From: Rosistilla oblonga
Lineage (GTDB): Bacteria > Planctomycetota > Planctomycetia > Pirellulales > Pirellulaceae
DNA: 64,000 bases
Direction: 5' to 3'
Assembly (NCBI RefSeq): GCF_007751715.1
Contig: NZ_CP036292.1
Span: forward strand, 6,021,339 to 6,085,338
The notes beneath the pieces were generated by a model that made no database searches, was not told the origin of the DNA, and saw nothing but the letters and a program-made list of their open reading frames with translations. Numbering within the stretch: the first letter of the stretch is position 1; every line of letters begins with the position of its first letter. The translations under genes and the position numbers were made by a program. Below, one piece after another: positions 1 through 12,000 of the stretch.

Positions 1-3000
1 ACGCTAGCCGACTTCTTCGCCCTGCGGTACGGTTCATCGGCAGCTTACCAATCGACTCAATTTCAAGCCGACATCGCGACCGCAACTCCACACATCGGAG
101 CCAATCAAGGCGATCCCACGCCGGTTGGCACCGAAGACATATTGATCGCGGGAACCGACCAGAACGACTTTTTGTTGGTCACGTTCGATGGCGGCGGATC
201 GGGAACGTTTGTATTGACAACCGGTATCGGCACGGCCATTGAAACCACGCTTGGCCCCGTCGTCTTCAGCGACATCACCTCGCTGACCTTCAACAGCTAC
301 GGCGGTGACGACGTCTTGAAGATCGTTCAACCCGACGGCGGCAGCATTGACGTCAGCGGTGGGATCTTCTTTAACGCGGGTTCGCAAACGCTCGACGGCG
401 ACGCTCTGATTCTCGAATCCGGACCGGCACAGACGACGATCGACAGCGTGCACTACTTCTTCGCAGACGAAGGAATCGCAGGGCATGTCGGTTCGATCGC
501 GATCACCGACGCCAGCCACAACGGCGGACTCGGTGGTACGACCACGATCCACTACGACGGGCTGGAACCGATCTACGACAGTCTGAACGTCGACTATCGC
601 AGCTTCACTTTCAACTCCACTGCAGCCATCGAAACGATCACGTTGTCCAGCCCCGGCGATTCGGCAGATCCGATGCTGCCGCCGCTAGACAATAAGATCG
701 GTTCCGAATTCGGTGGCGTTCCGCTCAGCGAAGTTGTCCATTTCAACAACCCCAACGTCTCGATGACGATCAACGGTGGCGACGGCGACCAAACGATCAA
801 CATCGATTCGCTGGATGCCGATTACCGCGCAGCGCTAACGATCAACGGCGACGATGGCGCCGCGGACGTCGTCAACTTCAATAGCTCGCTGGGCGCGTTG
901 TTGCTGGGATCGGGAAGCGTCACTGGCACCCTAACGGTTACCGCCGAAACAATCGCCATCCACGACGGTGTCAGCATCGACACCAGCGGTGGCGACACCG
1001 ATGGCGATGTCGCATTCGACGCTATCGCGGGCATCACGATGCACGACACGTCGACGCTCGCCGTGGGAACTGCTGATGTTCGCATGAGCGCCCAAGGAGA
1101 CATTGCGATCAGCCGAATCGTGTCGGCGGAAACCGCCGCGATCACCACAACCGACGGGCGGATCGTCGACAATCGCAGCTCCGACGAAGCCGCCAACATT
1201 ACAGCGACATCGACCGCGCTGCGATCCGCAACGGGAATCGGCTCGGGAACCGCTGCCGACGACGCGGATCTCGATCTCGATGTTTCCAACCTCGCCGCTG
1301 TTACCAACGCGGGCGATATTCATCTTCAAAATGCCAAAGAGCTAACCGTCACGACAGTCGACGGATTGTCGGGGATTGCGATTATCGATCCCTTGAACAA
1401 CAACGCGTCAGGAACCATCACAATCCGCACCGCTGGGGCATTTCAAGTCGCGGTGGGCAATGGAATCCTCAACAGCGATGGCGGCGATATCACTCTGGCC
1501 GCCGAAGGAAATACGGTCGACAGCGACCTCTCTATCGCTGCCGCGGTTACCGCGTCGGGCGGTTCGGGAAACATTCACCTGCTGGCTGGCGATTCGATCG
1601 CGGTGGCGGCCGTTGCGGTTACAGCGACTCAGGCCGGCGCGATCCTGTTGAGTTCGGGGACCGATTTCAATAACGGCAGCCCGCAGGTCGGCAGCGTTGC
1701 GGGACAGATCGCATTGACCAACGCCGCCCGCGTACAGTCCGATGCCGGACACATCTCTCTGCTCTCCGCCGATTCGATCGGTTTGGGAATCGACGTCCAG
1801 GTGCAGACATCCGGCTCGGGAACGATCGATCTCTATTCGACCGGCGGCGCGATCGCGATGGATACGACCGCGATTCTGCAATCGACCGATGGCGACATTC
1901 GAGTTTCCGCTCACGGCGACTTCACGATCGGCGATATCGTTGCCTCGGCTGCCACTGTTTCACTGACCAGCGCCACAGGATCGATCCTCGACGCCGACGC
2001 CAACGACTCGGATCTCGATGTCGTCGCGCAACGTCTGCGATTCGATGCCGCTGTCGGCTTCGGCGAACTGGGCGTATCCTCCAATGCCATCGAAACAAGT
2101 GTCGACGTCGTCAGCGGCCGATCCACCAGCGGCGGGATCCATCTGGTCGAGAGCGATGGAGTGACGGTGGGCGATGTCGACGCGACCGTCTACCGCGTTT
2201 CGGCAACGACAGTCCCCACCGCAATCGTCGATGGCTCGGAAAGCGACCTGGTGACAATTGGCGGAAACGGCAGCATCATCCTGCGCTCGCTCGCCGGCGA
2301 TATCACGCTGACAGATGGGACCGCCGCGGCAGACGGCAATGCTGTCGTTGCCGATGGCAGTGGTAACGTCTTGATTGCAGCCGAAGGCATCGACGCCGAT
2401 ATCGTCGTCGACGCGGACGTTCGTTCGACCTCAGGCAATCTCAGCTTGATCGCCGCCAGCGACCTAAAGCTGAACGCAGATGTCGATGTTCAAACGGGAA
2501 CCGATGGCACCATCGACGTCGAAGCTTCGGCGGGATTACTGACGATGGACGCAACCGCGACGCTGCAGTCGGTTGCGGGCGACATTCGAGGAGTGGCAAA
2601 CAACGACCTTACGATCGGCGACATCTTCGCCACCGATGCCAACGTTTCACTGACCGCTCGCACCGGATCGATCCTCGACGCCGATCCCAATGACGCCGAC
2701 GTCGACGTCACAGCACAAGGCCTTCGCCTGAACGCGGCTGGCGGAATCGGTATTTTGGGCGTCGGCAGCAACGCAATCGAAACAAGCGTCGACGTCGTCA
2801 CAGCTCGCTCGGCCGCTGGCGGTATCAACTTGTTGGAATCCAACGGAATCACCGTCGGCGACGTCGCGACCAGCGTGAACCGCGTCACCTCCGACGCGTC
2901 CCTCGTCGACCTCATCGACACAGCACAAAGCGACCTGGTAACGACATCCGATGATGGCAGCATCGTCTTGCGGGCTCTCGCCGGCGACATACTGTTGACC

Positions 3001-6000
3001 GATGGCACCGCAACAGCTGACGGCAACGCAGTCGTCGCCAATGGAAGCGGCAATGTCTTAATTGCAGCGGAAGGACTGGTAGCCGATATCGTTGTCGACG
3101 CAGACATTCGTTCGACTGCAGGCAACCTCAGTTTGATCGCCGCCGGCGACCTGCAGCTGAACGCAGATGTCGATGTTCAAACGGGAACCGATGGCACCAT
3201 CGACGTCGAAGCTTCGGCGGGATTGCTGACGATGGATGCGACCGCAACGTTGCAGTCGGTCGCTGGCGATATTCGCGGACTCGCGAACAACGACTTGACG
3301 ATCGGCGACATCTTCGCCACCAATGCCAACGTTTCGCTGACCGCTCGCAACGGATCGATCCTCGACGCGGATCCCAATGACGCCGACATCGACGTCACCG
3401 CAGAAGGCCTTCGCCTGAACGCGGGTGAAGGAATCGGAACTTTGGGCGTCAGCAGCAACGCGATCGAAACAAGCGTCGACGTCGTCACGGCTCGCGCGGC
3501 CGCTGGCGGAATCAACTTATTGGAATCCAACGGAGTCACCGTCGGCGATGTCGCTAGCACCGTCAACCGCGTCATCGCCGACGCGTCCGCCGTAGAACTC
3601 ATCGACACAGCACAAAGCGACCTGGTGACGACATCCGATGATGGCAGCATCGTCCTGCGGTCGCTCGCCGGCGATATCACGCTGACTGATGGTACCGCCG
3701 CAGCAGACGGCGATGCGGTCGTCGCCGATGGTGTGGGCAACGTCTTACTGCAGACGATTGCAACGACTGCAGACATCATCATCGACGGTGATGTCCGCAG
3801 CCAGAGCGGGCACATTTCGGTTGCCGCTGCGGACGACATCCTTCAAAACGCAGATCTCGTAACAGCAGGTACAGGGACGCTTTCCTTGGTTGCATCCAAT
3901 GCCAACAACGATGGCGTGGGCAGCGATGGGATCGTAATGCAGGCAGCCACGGAAACAATCTCCGGCGGCGGGAACATTCGTCTGCAAGCCGCCGGTGAAA
4001 GCGATCTGATGTTGGGGACAATCGACGCTGGCACAGGTGATGTTTCATTGATCGCCGATCGCAACGTGCTCAGCAACAACGGTGCGGAGGACAACGTCCG
4101 TGGCGATGTGTTGCGGATCGTGGCCGATGCCAACAACGACGCGGCGGGAATGATTGGCACCGCCGATCCTGGGAACGCTGCCAACGCAAACGATCATGCG
4201 ATTCGGACGACAGTTGCGACGCTGGCGGCTGTCAGTGCAGAAGGGATCTACGTCCTTGAATCCGATGCGTTGTCGATCGACCAAATTCCGGAGATCGCGG
4301 TCCAACACGTGGGCGTCGACGCAAGCACCACAACGACAACCGACACACAGCTGTCGGATCTCGAAACGACAATCAACGGATCGATCAAAGTAGTAACGCT
4401 GGCGGGAACGCTTACGATCCGACAAGGAGATGCCAACGACAGTGGCATCCGCGCCGCGAGCGGCGGTGACATCCTGCTGGAAGCTCGCGGCGATGCTTCG
4501 GATCTGGTGCTCGACGCTGACGTTGCGAGCGACGATGGGAACCTGAGCCTGCTTGCAGCGGATGACATCGCAATTGCCGCTGATATTTCGGCTGGCGGCA
4601 CCGGTACGATCTGGATGCAGGCCGGGGGCTCGACAGCCGAATCTCCTGCGATCGATGGCATTCAGATGGCCGCGGGATCGTCGATCACAAGCGGCGGAGA
4701 CATTTCGATCGAAGCGTTGGGGGATGGCGACCTCGTGCTTCAAACGATCGACGCCGGGACCAACGCGGTGCGATTAGCCGCTGCGGGAAATATCGTCGAT
4801 GGCAATGGAGCCTCCGTGAACGTGACCGCTGGTTCGTTGATCTTGATCGCCGATCTCGATGGCAACAACACCGGCAGCATCGGATCGCCCGATCCTACGA
4901 GTCTGCCGAACGACAATTTGAAAGCGATCGATATCGATGTCGACACCGTAGCGGCACGCAGCGGCGACGGAATCTATCTGCGTCGGGAAGCTGGCAATCT
5001 TGTTATCGATGCGGTCACAGTCGATGTGAATCGCGTGAACTTCAATTCGACAACCACTCAAATCTCTCAGACCTTATCGGATCTGGAAACTACCGATTCC
5101 GGTTCGATCAAAGTTGTCGCGTCCGATGGCGACCTGACGGTCAACGATGGTGATAGCGACGGCACCGCAGTCAGTGCAGCAGCGGGGGGCGACGTCCTGT
5201 TGGAAGCACGTGGTTCGGGGAACCTGGCCATCAATGGATCGGTCTTCAGCGGCAACGGCCAGATCGGCTTGCAAGCTCAAGAATCGATCGCCCTTGCCGA
5301 CGCGGTCGTCGTGCAAACCGGTGGCGACGGGACGATTGTGATCGACGCCAGCCTCTCCGCTGGCAGCACCGGCGAATTCGCAATGGGTGCCGACGCACGA
5401 GTCCAGACGGCGGATGGCGATATCCGCATCTTGGCGGATCAAAACGTTTCGGTCGGTCGGATCCAGACGCTTGCCAACGTCAGCTTGACCAGCAACTTCG
5501 CCTCGATCCTCGACGTCGATCCCGACGACGCAACGACCGATGTCACAGCCGCCGGCTTGCGAATGAACGCCTTTGACGGCGTCGGCGTCTTAGGAGCCGC
5601 GGCCAATGGACTGGAAACCGAAGTTGCCACGCTGAGTGCTCGTGCGGGAAGCGGTGGGGTTCACGTGGTCGAAGCCGACGGTCTGCGTGTCGACGACGTC
5701 GCGGTCGAGGTTCAGCGGCCCGAGTTCCGGTCGACGCAAACGACGGTCAACGACCTCGCGCAGAGCGACCTCCGCACGACCGATGGCGGCAGCATCGTGT
5801 TGCGGTCGCTCGCCGGAGAGATCACTCTGAACGAAGGGACAGCGTATGCGGGGGACGGCGCGCTCCAAGCCGATGGCATTGGGAACGTTCTGATCGCGGC
5901 TGAAGGCCTCGGTTCGCAGATCAACGCCAACGCAAATATTGTCAGCGGCGTTGGCAATATCAGTCTGATCGCCGCCGATTCGATTGCCATCAACACAGGC

Positions 6001-9000
6001 GTGAACGTTATGACAACCGGCCCCGGCACGATCGATCTCGAAGCGTCGACCGGGGCGTTGACGATGGCTGCCGACTCCACTCTGAAAACCACCGCAGGCG
6101 ATATCCGCGCCGCGTCGGGAGCCGATTTGACGATCGGTGATATCGTTGCATCCGCCGCGGACGTTTCGCTGATCAGCACCGGCGGATCGATTCTCGATGC
6201 CGACCCGGACGATGCCGATGTCGATGTGACGGCAAACCGCTTGCGTATGTCAGCGGCCATTGGAGTTGGCACCGCTGCCAATGCGATCGAGACCGACGTC
6301 GATACACTCAGCGGCCGCGCGACCTCCGGCGGGATCCAGTTGCTCGAAACCGATAGCGTCGCGATCGACGATGTGGAGGTGACGGTCCAACGGATCGCTA
6401 CCGACGCAACCTCGACGAATCTGACCGATGCGTTGCAGAGCGATCTGCGCACGACGGGCGGCAGCGGTTCGATCGCGTTGCAAACGCTCGATGGCAGTAT
6501 CACGCTCAACGAAGGAACCGCAGCGACCGGCGACGGCGCGATCTCCGCCGATGGATCGGGCAACGTTCAAATCAACGCAAGCGGCGTCGACAGCGACCTG
6601 ATCGCTGGCGCCGACATCGCCAGTGGCAGCGGGGCAATCGTGATCGATGCGGCCCGCGACATTCTGCTGAACGCCGACGTCGACGTGACGACAACTGGTG
6701 CTGGAACGATCGACCTGACAGCGACCTCGGGCAACCTGACGATGGGCCCAACCGCGACGCTGCAATCGGTGGCGGGAGACATCACCGGCACGGCGGAGCA
6801 AGACGTCACGATCGGCGACATCACATCGACGATGGCCAATGTGATTTTGACTTCGCAGACATCACAAATCATCGACGCCGATCCGGCGGGGGATTCCGAC
6901 CAAGACATCGCCGCAGTCGAAGCGATCTTAACGGCTCCACTGGGTATCGGCGATGGAAACGCGATCGAAACATCGGTGAATATTCTCGATGCAGAAGCGG
7001 CCACATCGGGAGCGATCGAGATCGCGGAATCCGATGTGATCGAGTTGCGTCAGGTTATCACCGCAGACGGACAAATCGCGGTCACCGCCGGGGGAACGAT
7101 CACGGCAACCGATGTGCAGTCGACCAACACAAGCTCCTCCGATGCAGCACTTGGCGAGGCCGGCAGTCGCGACATCGCTTTGGTCGCCAACGGTGCTGCG
7201 AGCAGCATTTTGGTGACGAAGATTACCGCAGCGGCCGGTGCCGATGTGCACCTGACCGCCGACAATGACATCCTGGATACCGATATCGGTGATGGAAATT
7301 TGATCTTCGCTGACGACCTGCATTTGATCGCGGGGAATCAGACCGACGATGGCGACAACTCGGTGCAACTGACAACGACGATCAACGATCTGCAAGCCGA
7401 AGTGAGTGGCAGCGGCCGCGGCGATCTGGAGGTCAACGAGACCGATGCATTAAACTTGGTCACCAGCGATGAAGCGACCGATGCCGATGTATTGCGAACC
7501 AGCAACGGCGAGATTCGCGTGAGCGCCGGCGGATCGATCGTGATATCAGATCCCGACCTCAGCAACGACGGCGGCGACCGGACTGCCGATCCCGAAATCG
7601 TCGCCGGTGGTGACAACGGACGGATCGTCTTGCAGACCAACGGTGACCTGACGATCGACGAAGGAGTTCAGATCCACGCGTCGCAATCGACGGCCGGCGC
7701 GGTCAGGATCAGCGCTGTGGGAGAGATCCTTCTCGGCGATCAGATCGAAATCAACACCGGCGCCAGCACCGGCGTCGCTCGCGTTTTTGCACCGCGTCCC
7801 GAGGCGGGCGTAACCGACACGGCGTTCTACGATTACGATACGGTCTCGACAACGATTCTCGCATCGGAACCGGGAGGCTTCGGCGGCGACCTGACGATTG
7901 ATGTGGGAACCGACGGAGAACGTGGACTGGCGATCGAAATCGATTGGGGCGCCGAAGGTAATCGGTTTCAAGTCGTCGACGGTATCGATGGCGACTCGTT
8001 AACAACGGTCCATCACACGTACACCGAAGCCGAAATCTTAACTTCCACGCTCAACGGCCGACCTTCCTCGACGAGTCCGTTAGAAGTTCGCTTCGCGGTT
8101 CGTCAACACGAATCGATCGTGTTGGAAGGGGCATCGATTGAGCAGGGAATTTCGGGAAACCAGACTGTCGCTGGTGGACTGATCTCATCGACCGACAACC
8201 CTGACACAACGCCGCTGCTGGAAAATGGCGAGGGGCAGTTCATCGTCCCCAACCTCTCGATCCCAACGCGTCTGTTCTTCCCGTCGCCGGAGTATCCAGA
8301 ACTGGTGCGTCGCGTCAGCGAATCCTACACCCAGCCATCGACGCTACTGACAACCACAACGAATTCCACCGAAACGGTGACCGTCACGACAACGACGGCC
8401 CGCGACGAGTACTTTCAAATTCGTGTGATCTCGCCCGATCCGAACGTTGAATCGGAGGTCCCGCCGGAACGCCTGCCCGACGACATCCTCTCGGGCGACA
8501 AACTGCAGACGCTGTTCGCGAATCTGCCCGATGGTACTTACGAGATCGAATACGTGTTGGGTGAAGGGAACGCGCGGTCGATTCTGCGAGTCGAGATTCG
8601 CCAAGGCAAGCCGATCATTCCGGGAGAAGATCTAGAAGGCGGCCTGTTGAGGTTGAAGGAACTGGATTTAGATGCGATAGAAGCCGCACCACAGCCGGGC
8701 CCGGCCGCCCCCAACGATTTGGAATCGACTCAAACGATTCCAACAACCGACGCCGCCAAGACTTCCGTTGCGTTTGCCAACGAGCCAGAAATTCACGACA
8801 CCAGCATTCAGCTCGATAACCAGCTGCCTTCCGCCGAGTGGCCAGCAACGTCGGTCGAGAGGATCGACGATGGGCAGAACGTTGGCGAGGAAAGCTCCGA
8901 TGAAGGACTGACAATCGCAGCGGGGAGCGCATTGTCGACATGGATGGTCAAAAATCGACGTCGCCCTGCCGGTGGCGAATATTCACTGACGCGTCGCATC

Positions 9001-9021
9001 GTGCGTCGATTTGCCAAATAA
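1..9021 (+). CDS. Giant repetitive surface/adhesin-type protein, N-terminus outside window
   Basis: The reading frame is open from the first base, reading TLADFFALRYGSSAAYQ and onward without a stop, so the apparent TTG start at 142 is not the real start and the gene is cut by the window edge. At least 3006 residues are visible. The protein is Asp/Gly/Ala/Thr-rich with almost no Lys or Cys and is built from beta-type repeats marked by SILDADPNDADVDVTA, GNVLIAAEG, SIVLRSLAGDITLTDGTA and SAAGGINLLESNG. Six copies of the SILDADP box lie 226-229 residues apart or at multiples of that. The last 200 residues are different: a non-repetitive domain, a Pro/acidic stretch and a basic tail with a weak hydrophobic segment (STWMVKNRRR). 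No catalytic motif is seen. By analogy with giant planctomycetal proteins it is probably exported and forms a beta-helical adhesin or envelope fibre; that is inference. A kinase gene follows 45 bp later. Confidence 0.85.
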   Translation, partial: TLADFFALRYGSSAAYQSTQFQADIATATPHIGANQGDPTPVGTEDILIAGTDQNDFLLVTFDGGGSGTFVLTTGIGTAIETTLGPVVFSDITSLTFNSYGGDDVLKIVQPDGGSIDVSGGIFFNAGSQTLDGDALILESGPAQTTIDSVHYFFADEGIAGHVGSIAITDASHNGGLGGTTTIHYDGLEPIYDSLNVDYRSFTFNSTAAIETITLSSPGDSADPMLPPLDNKIGSEFGGVPLSEVVHFNNPNVSMTINGGDGDQTINIDSLDADYRAALTINGDDGAADVVNFNSSLGALLLGSGSVTGTLTVTAETIAIHDGVSIDTSGGDTDGDVAFDAIAGITMHDTSTLAVGTADVRMSAQGDIAISRIVSAETAAITTTDGRIVDNRSSDEAANITATSTALRSATGIGSGTAADDADLDLDVSNLAAVTNAGDIHLQNAKELTVTTVDGLSGIAIIDPLNNNASGTITIRTAGAFQVAVGNGILNSDGGDITLAAEGNTVDSDLSIAAAVTASGGSGNIHLLAGDSIAVAAVAVTATQAGAILLSSGTDFNNGSPQVGSVAGQIALTNAARVQSDAGHISLLSADSIGLGIDVQVQTSGSGTIDLYSTGGAIAMDTTAILQSTDGDIRVSAHGDFTIGDIVASAATVSLTSATGSILDADANDSDLDVVAQRLRFDAAVGFGELGVSSNAIETSVDVVSGRSTSGGIHLVESDGVTVGDVDATVYRVSATTVPTAIVDGSESDLVTIGGNGSIILRSLAGDITLTDGTAAADGNAVVADGSGNVLIAAEGIDADIVVDADVRSTSGNLSLIAASDLKLNADVDVQTGTDGTIDVEASAGLLTMDATATLQSVAGDIRGVANNDLTIGDIFATDANVSLTARTGSILDADPNDADVDVTAQGLRLNAAGGIGILGVGSNAIETSVDVVTARSAAGGINLLESNGITVGDVATSVNRVTSDASLVDLIDTAQSDLVTTSDDGSIVLRALAGDILLTDGTATADGNAVVANGSGNVLIAAEGLVADIVVDADIRSTAGNLSLIAAGDLQLNADVDVQTGTDGTIDVEASAGLLTMDATATLQSVAGDIRGLANNDLTIGDIFATNANVSLTARNGSILDADPNDADIDVTAEGLRLNAGEGIGTLGVSSNAIETSVDVVTARAAAGGINLLESNGVTVGDVASTVNRVIADASAVELIDTAQSDLVTTSDDGSIVLRSLAGDITLTDGTAAADGDAVVADGVGNVLLQTIATTADIIIDGDVRSQSGHISVAAADDILQNADLVTAGTGTLSLVASNANNDGVGSDGIVMQAATETISGGGNIRLQAAGESDLMLGTIDAGTGDVSLIADRNVLSNNGAEDNVRGDVLRIVADANNDAAGMIGTADPGNAANANDHAIRTTVATLAAVSAEGIYVLESDALSIDQIPEIAVQHVGVDASTTTTTDTQLSDLETTINGSIKVVTLAGTLTIRQGDANDSGIRAASGGDILLEARGDASDLVLDADVASDDGNLSLLAADDIAIAADISAGGTGTIWMQAGGSTAESPAIDGIQMAAGSSITSGGDISIEALGDGDLVLQTIDAGTNAVRLAAAGNIVDGNGASVNVTAGSLILIADLDGNNTGSIGSPDPTSLPNDNLKAIDIDVDTVAARSGDGIYLRREAGNLVIDAVTVDVNRVNFNSTTTQISQTLSDLETTDSGSIKVVASDGDLTVNDGDSDGTAVSAAAGGDVLLEARGSGNLAINGSVFSGNGQIGLQAQESIALADAVVVQTGGDGTIVIDASLSAGSTGEFAMGADARVQTADGDIRILADQNVSVGRIQTLANVSLTSNFASILDVDPDDATTDVTAAGLRMNAFDGVGVLGAAANGLETEVATLSARAGSGGVHVVEADGLRVDDVAVEVQRPEFRSTQTTVNDLAQSDLRTTDGGSIVLRSLAGEITLNEGTAYAGDGALQADGIGNVLIAAEGLGSQINANANIVSGVGNISLIAADSIAINTGVNVMTTGPGTIDLEASTGALTMAADSTLKTTAGDIRAASGADLTIGDIVASAADVSLISTGGSILDADPDDADVDVTANRLRMSAAIGVGTAANAIETDVDTLSGRATSGGIQLLETDSVAIDDVEVTVQRIATDATSTNLTDALQSDLRTTGGSGSIALQTLDGSITLNEGTAATGDGAISADGSGNVQINASGVDSDLIAGADIASGSGAIVIDAARDILLNADVDVTTTGAGTIDLTATSGNLTMGPTATLQSVAGDITGTAEQDVTIGDITSTMANVILTSQTSQIIDADPAGDSDQDIAAVEAILTAPLGIGDGNAIETSVNILDAEAATSGAIEIAESDVIELRQVITADGQIAVTAGGTITATDVQSTNTSSSDAALGEAGSRDIALVANGAASSILVTKITAAAGADVHLTADNDILDTDIGDGNLIFADDLHLIAGNQTDDGDNSVQLTTTINDLQAEVSGSGRGDLEVNETDALNLVTSDEATDADVLRTSNGEIRVSAGGSIVISDPDLSNDGGDRTADPEIVAGGDNGRIVLQTNGDLTIDEGVQIHASQSTAGAVRISAVGEILLGDQIEINTGASTGVARVFAPRPEAGVTDTAFYDYDTVSTTILASEPGGFGGDLTIDVGTDGERGLAIEIDWGAEGNRFQVVDGIDGDSLTTVHHTYTEAEILTSTLNGRPSSTSPLEVRFAVRQHESIVLEGASIEQGISGNQTVAGGLISSTDNPDTTPLLENGEGQFIVPNLSIPTRLFFPSPEYPELVRRVSESYTQPSTLLTTTTNSTETVTVTTTTARDEYFQIRVISPDPNVESEVPPERLPDDILSGDKLQTLFANLPDGTYEIEYVLGEGNARSILRVEIRQGKPIIPGEDLEGGLLRLKELDLDAIEAAPQPGPAAPNDLESTQTIPTTDAAKTSVAFANEPEIHDTSIQLDNQLPSAEWPATSVERIDDGQNVGEESSDEGLTIAAGSALSTWMVKNRRRPAGGEYSLTRRIVRRFAK
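1900..3760 (+). repeat. Intragenic tandem repeat, 687-bp period
   Basis: The codons for the SILDAD box start at 1981, 2668 and 3355, exactly 687 nt (229 codons) apart. A 69-nt run at 2469-2537 is identical to 3156-3224, also 687 nt apart. Decayed copies of the same box lie at 5503, 6187 and 6865 (spacing 684 and 678), so the whole middle of the gene comes from one unit, with the 1900-3760 block being the most recent amplification. Confidence 0.9.
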
Positions 9022-9066
9022 AATCGCTCTCAGAGAGCAGACAGTAATTGTTCGGACAGTTTCACG

Positions 9067-12000
9067 ATGACTAACCACGATCGCCCACAGAAAAACGAAC
9101 GCACCGTGTCGGACGAATTGGACAAGACGATCCAATTCTTCGACGAGGAAGCGGAGCAGCCCGATGCGCAGGAAGATGCGCAGCGGAAGACCGATCCGGA
9201 GCTTCCAAACGTTGGTGATCAGACTGTCGAATTTGATGGGCCCACCGGTTTCGACGCCGACGAATCACCGCTCAGCAAAGCGTTTGGCCCGACTGGAACG
9301 ATCGTCGAAGAAGACCACTTCCTCGATCCGCAGCAGACGTTCCTCGCCAACGATCAAACTGTCGATTTAAACGAAATCGAAGCGGACGATTCCCCCACGC
9401 TCGATGCCGACGAACTGCAGGCGTTGCAAGAGGGTGGAGCGGCGTTCAACGCGCACGGCAAAACGGTTAACGAAGGTCTCGGCAAAACGTTTGAAACGCC
9501 GACGGTCGATCTCGGCAACCCTGAAGGGATCGGCGAGTTCCCAACGATGGAACTCGAAAGCGGTGTGAGTTCCGATTCCTCGCAGTCGATCGATCCCGAT
9601 TCGGTACTCGACGGCAACAACATCACGCAGACGATCGACGCGCGATCGCTGAACGAAAACGATCGCAAGATCTGGGGGCTCAGCAGCGACCTGAGCGTCG
9701 AGATCGAAAGCCGGGCCCAGCCGGCGACGCCTTACGGCCCCGTCGATCGCGACGATATCACCGAAAGCAAAGTGTTGGTTCCCGGTCGCCAATTGGCCGG
9801 AATCGGTGCCGACTTGAGTCTCGGGTCGGATTACGAACTGATCGAGGTCTTGGGCGAAGGCGGCATGGGAACCGTCTACCTGGCTCGCCAGACTTCGCTC
9901 GATCGCTTGGTGGCGCTCAAGATGGTCCGTCCGATGGACGAAACCCGAGCTAGCCAACTCCGCAAAACCGGCCGCTTGGATAAAGCGGAAAACAACCGGC
10001 GAAATCAGTTTTTATCCGAAGCGATCGTCACCGGCGACCTCGACCATCCCAACATCGTGCCGATCCACGACCTCGCCTTGGCCGACGACAAGGCTTTGTT
10101 CTATGCGATGAAGAAGGTCGACGGGATCCCGTGGTCCAAAGCGATCATGGACAAATCGCAAGACGAGAATCTCGAGATCTTGCTGAAAGTCTGCGATGCG
10201 ATCGGGTTCGCGCATGCCCGCGGCGTCGTCCATCGCGACATCAAGCCCGAAAACGTGATGCTTGGCGAGTTTGGGGTCGTGATGCTGATGGACTGGGGAC
10301 TGGCGATCCCAACCTCCAAGTGCAAAAAGAAATCCTCGATTCAAAAAGCCGCCAGCTTGGGCGGATCGCCAGCCTACATGGCTCCCGAAATGGCAGCCGG
10401 CCCGATCGAGAGCATCGGACCGGCCAGCGACATCTATTTGTTAGGCGCTGTGCTGTTCGAGATCATCACGGGCCGACCGCCACACATCGGCAACAACTTG
10501 ACCCAGTGTCTCAAAGCTGCGGTCACCAACCAGATCGTCGAAGTCTCCAGCCGGCACGATGGCGAACTGATGCAGATCGCTCGCACCGCGATGGCGACTA
10601 AACCGTCGCGACGCTACGCCAGCGCCGCCGATCTGCAGAAAGCGATTCGCCAGTACCGTTCGCATGCCGAGAGCATCATGATGACGGTGCGAGCGGATAC
10701 CGATCTGCTGCAGGCGGAAGAATCGAACGAATACACCGATTTCGCGCGGGCCACGTTTGGATTCGAAGAGGCGTTGACGCTTTGGCCGGGCAACGAGATC
10801 GCCGAACTGGGGCTCGACAAAGCTCGTGTCGCTTACGCCACCACCGCCTTGGAAAAAGAGGACTTCGAGCTTGGGCTGTCGCTGTTGGACGATCAGCACG
10901 AGAACCATCGTCCGCTGATCGAGAAGCTTCAACACGGACAACACGACCGCGATTCGCGGCGCGGTCGACTGCGCCTCGCCAAACAAGTCGCCGTCGGCCT
11001 GGTCGCTTTTATCCTGCTGGGCGGCAGCGGCGCACTCTATAAGATCAGCACCGAAAAGAACCGCGCGGTCGACGCCGAACGCCAAGCTCGCACAAACGCT
11101 CGGCTCGCGGAAGCCAAGCGAGCCGAAGCGCTCGAGAACATGGAACTGGCGCGACGCAGCCAGGTCGAAGCGGAGTACCAGAAGGGAATCGCCCAAGAAG
11201 AGGCGGATGAAGCCGATCGGCAGCGGGCGATCGCCACGCAAAAAGCGCTCGAAGCGGAGAGCAATTTCCAATTGGCCGCGGCCAACGAACGCAAAGCGGT
11301 CAAAAATGCGGAAGAGGCGGCTCGCCAAGAACAGATCGCTTTGCAGCAACGTTCGATCGCGATGAAAAATGCCGAAGAAGCGATCCGCCAACGCGAGAAC
11401 GCTGTCTACGAAGCTTATGTCGCGCAAATCGGTTTGGCCAAAGCGAGGATCGATCAAAACGAATTCGATGACGCCCGCCGGATCCTGCTGGAATTGAAAG
11501 CGCAAACGACCGACGATGAACCGCCCGGATGGGAATGGCAATGGCTATGGCAGCAAGCCAATCAAGCTCAAGACGACAAACCGTTGGCCGCCGCCGGCCG
11601 CAATCTGGCGATCAACCCCACCGCGACTCAAGCGATCGTGACGCTCGACGATGGCACGACACAACGCATCGAGATCGACGACGCCGGGGAGATCACGACA
11701 GCTGACGTCGGGCAATTGCCCAAGCTGGGTTCGGTCGAGGTGACGGCGATCTCTCCCGATCAACAGTCGATCGCAACGGCGGGTGCCGACGGGATCGTGC
11801 GGTTGTACGATGCCAAGACGCTCGAGTTGCGGAGCGTGTTACGTGGTCATAGCGACGAGATCACATCGCTTGGTTTTGTCGACGAGCAGCGTTTGATCAG
11901 CGGCAGCCGCGATCGGACGCTTCGATTGTGGGATCTGAACCAACAGCGAGAACTGGCCCAGTGTTGGCACATCGCCGCTGTCAACGACCTGTCGCTGTCG

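Noticed and set aside
34-8941. Many long frames on the minus strand opposite the giant repeat gene
   Set aside because: They repeat with the same 687-bp period, are Arg/Ser-rich without recognisable motifs, and only mirror the codon bias of the real gene.
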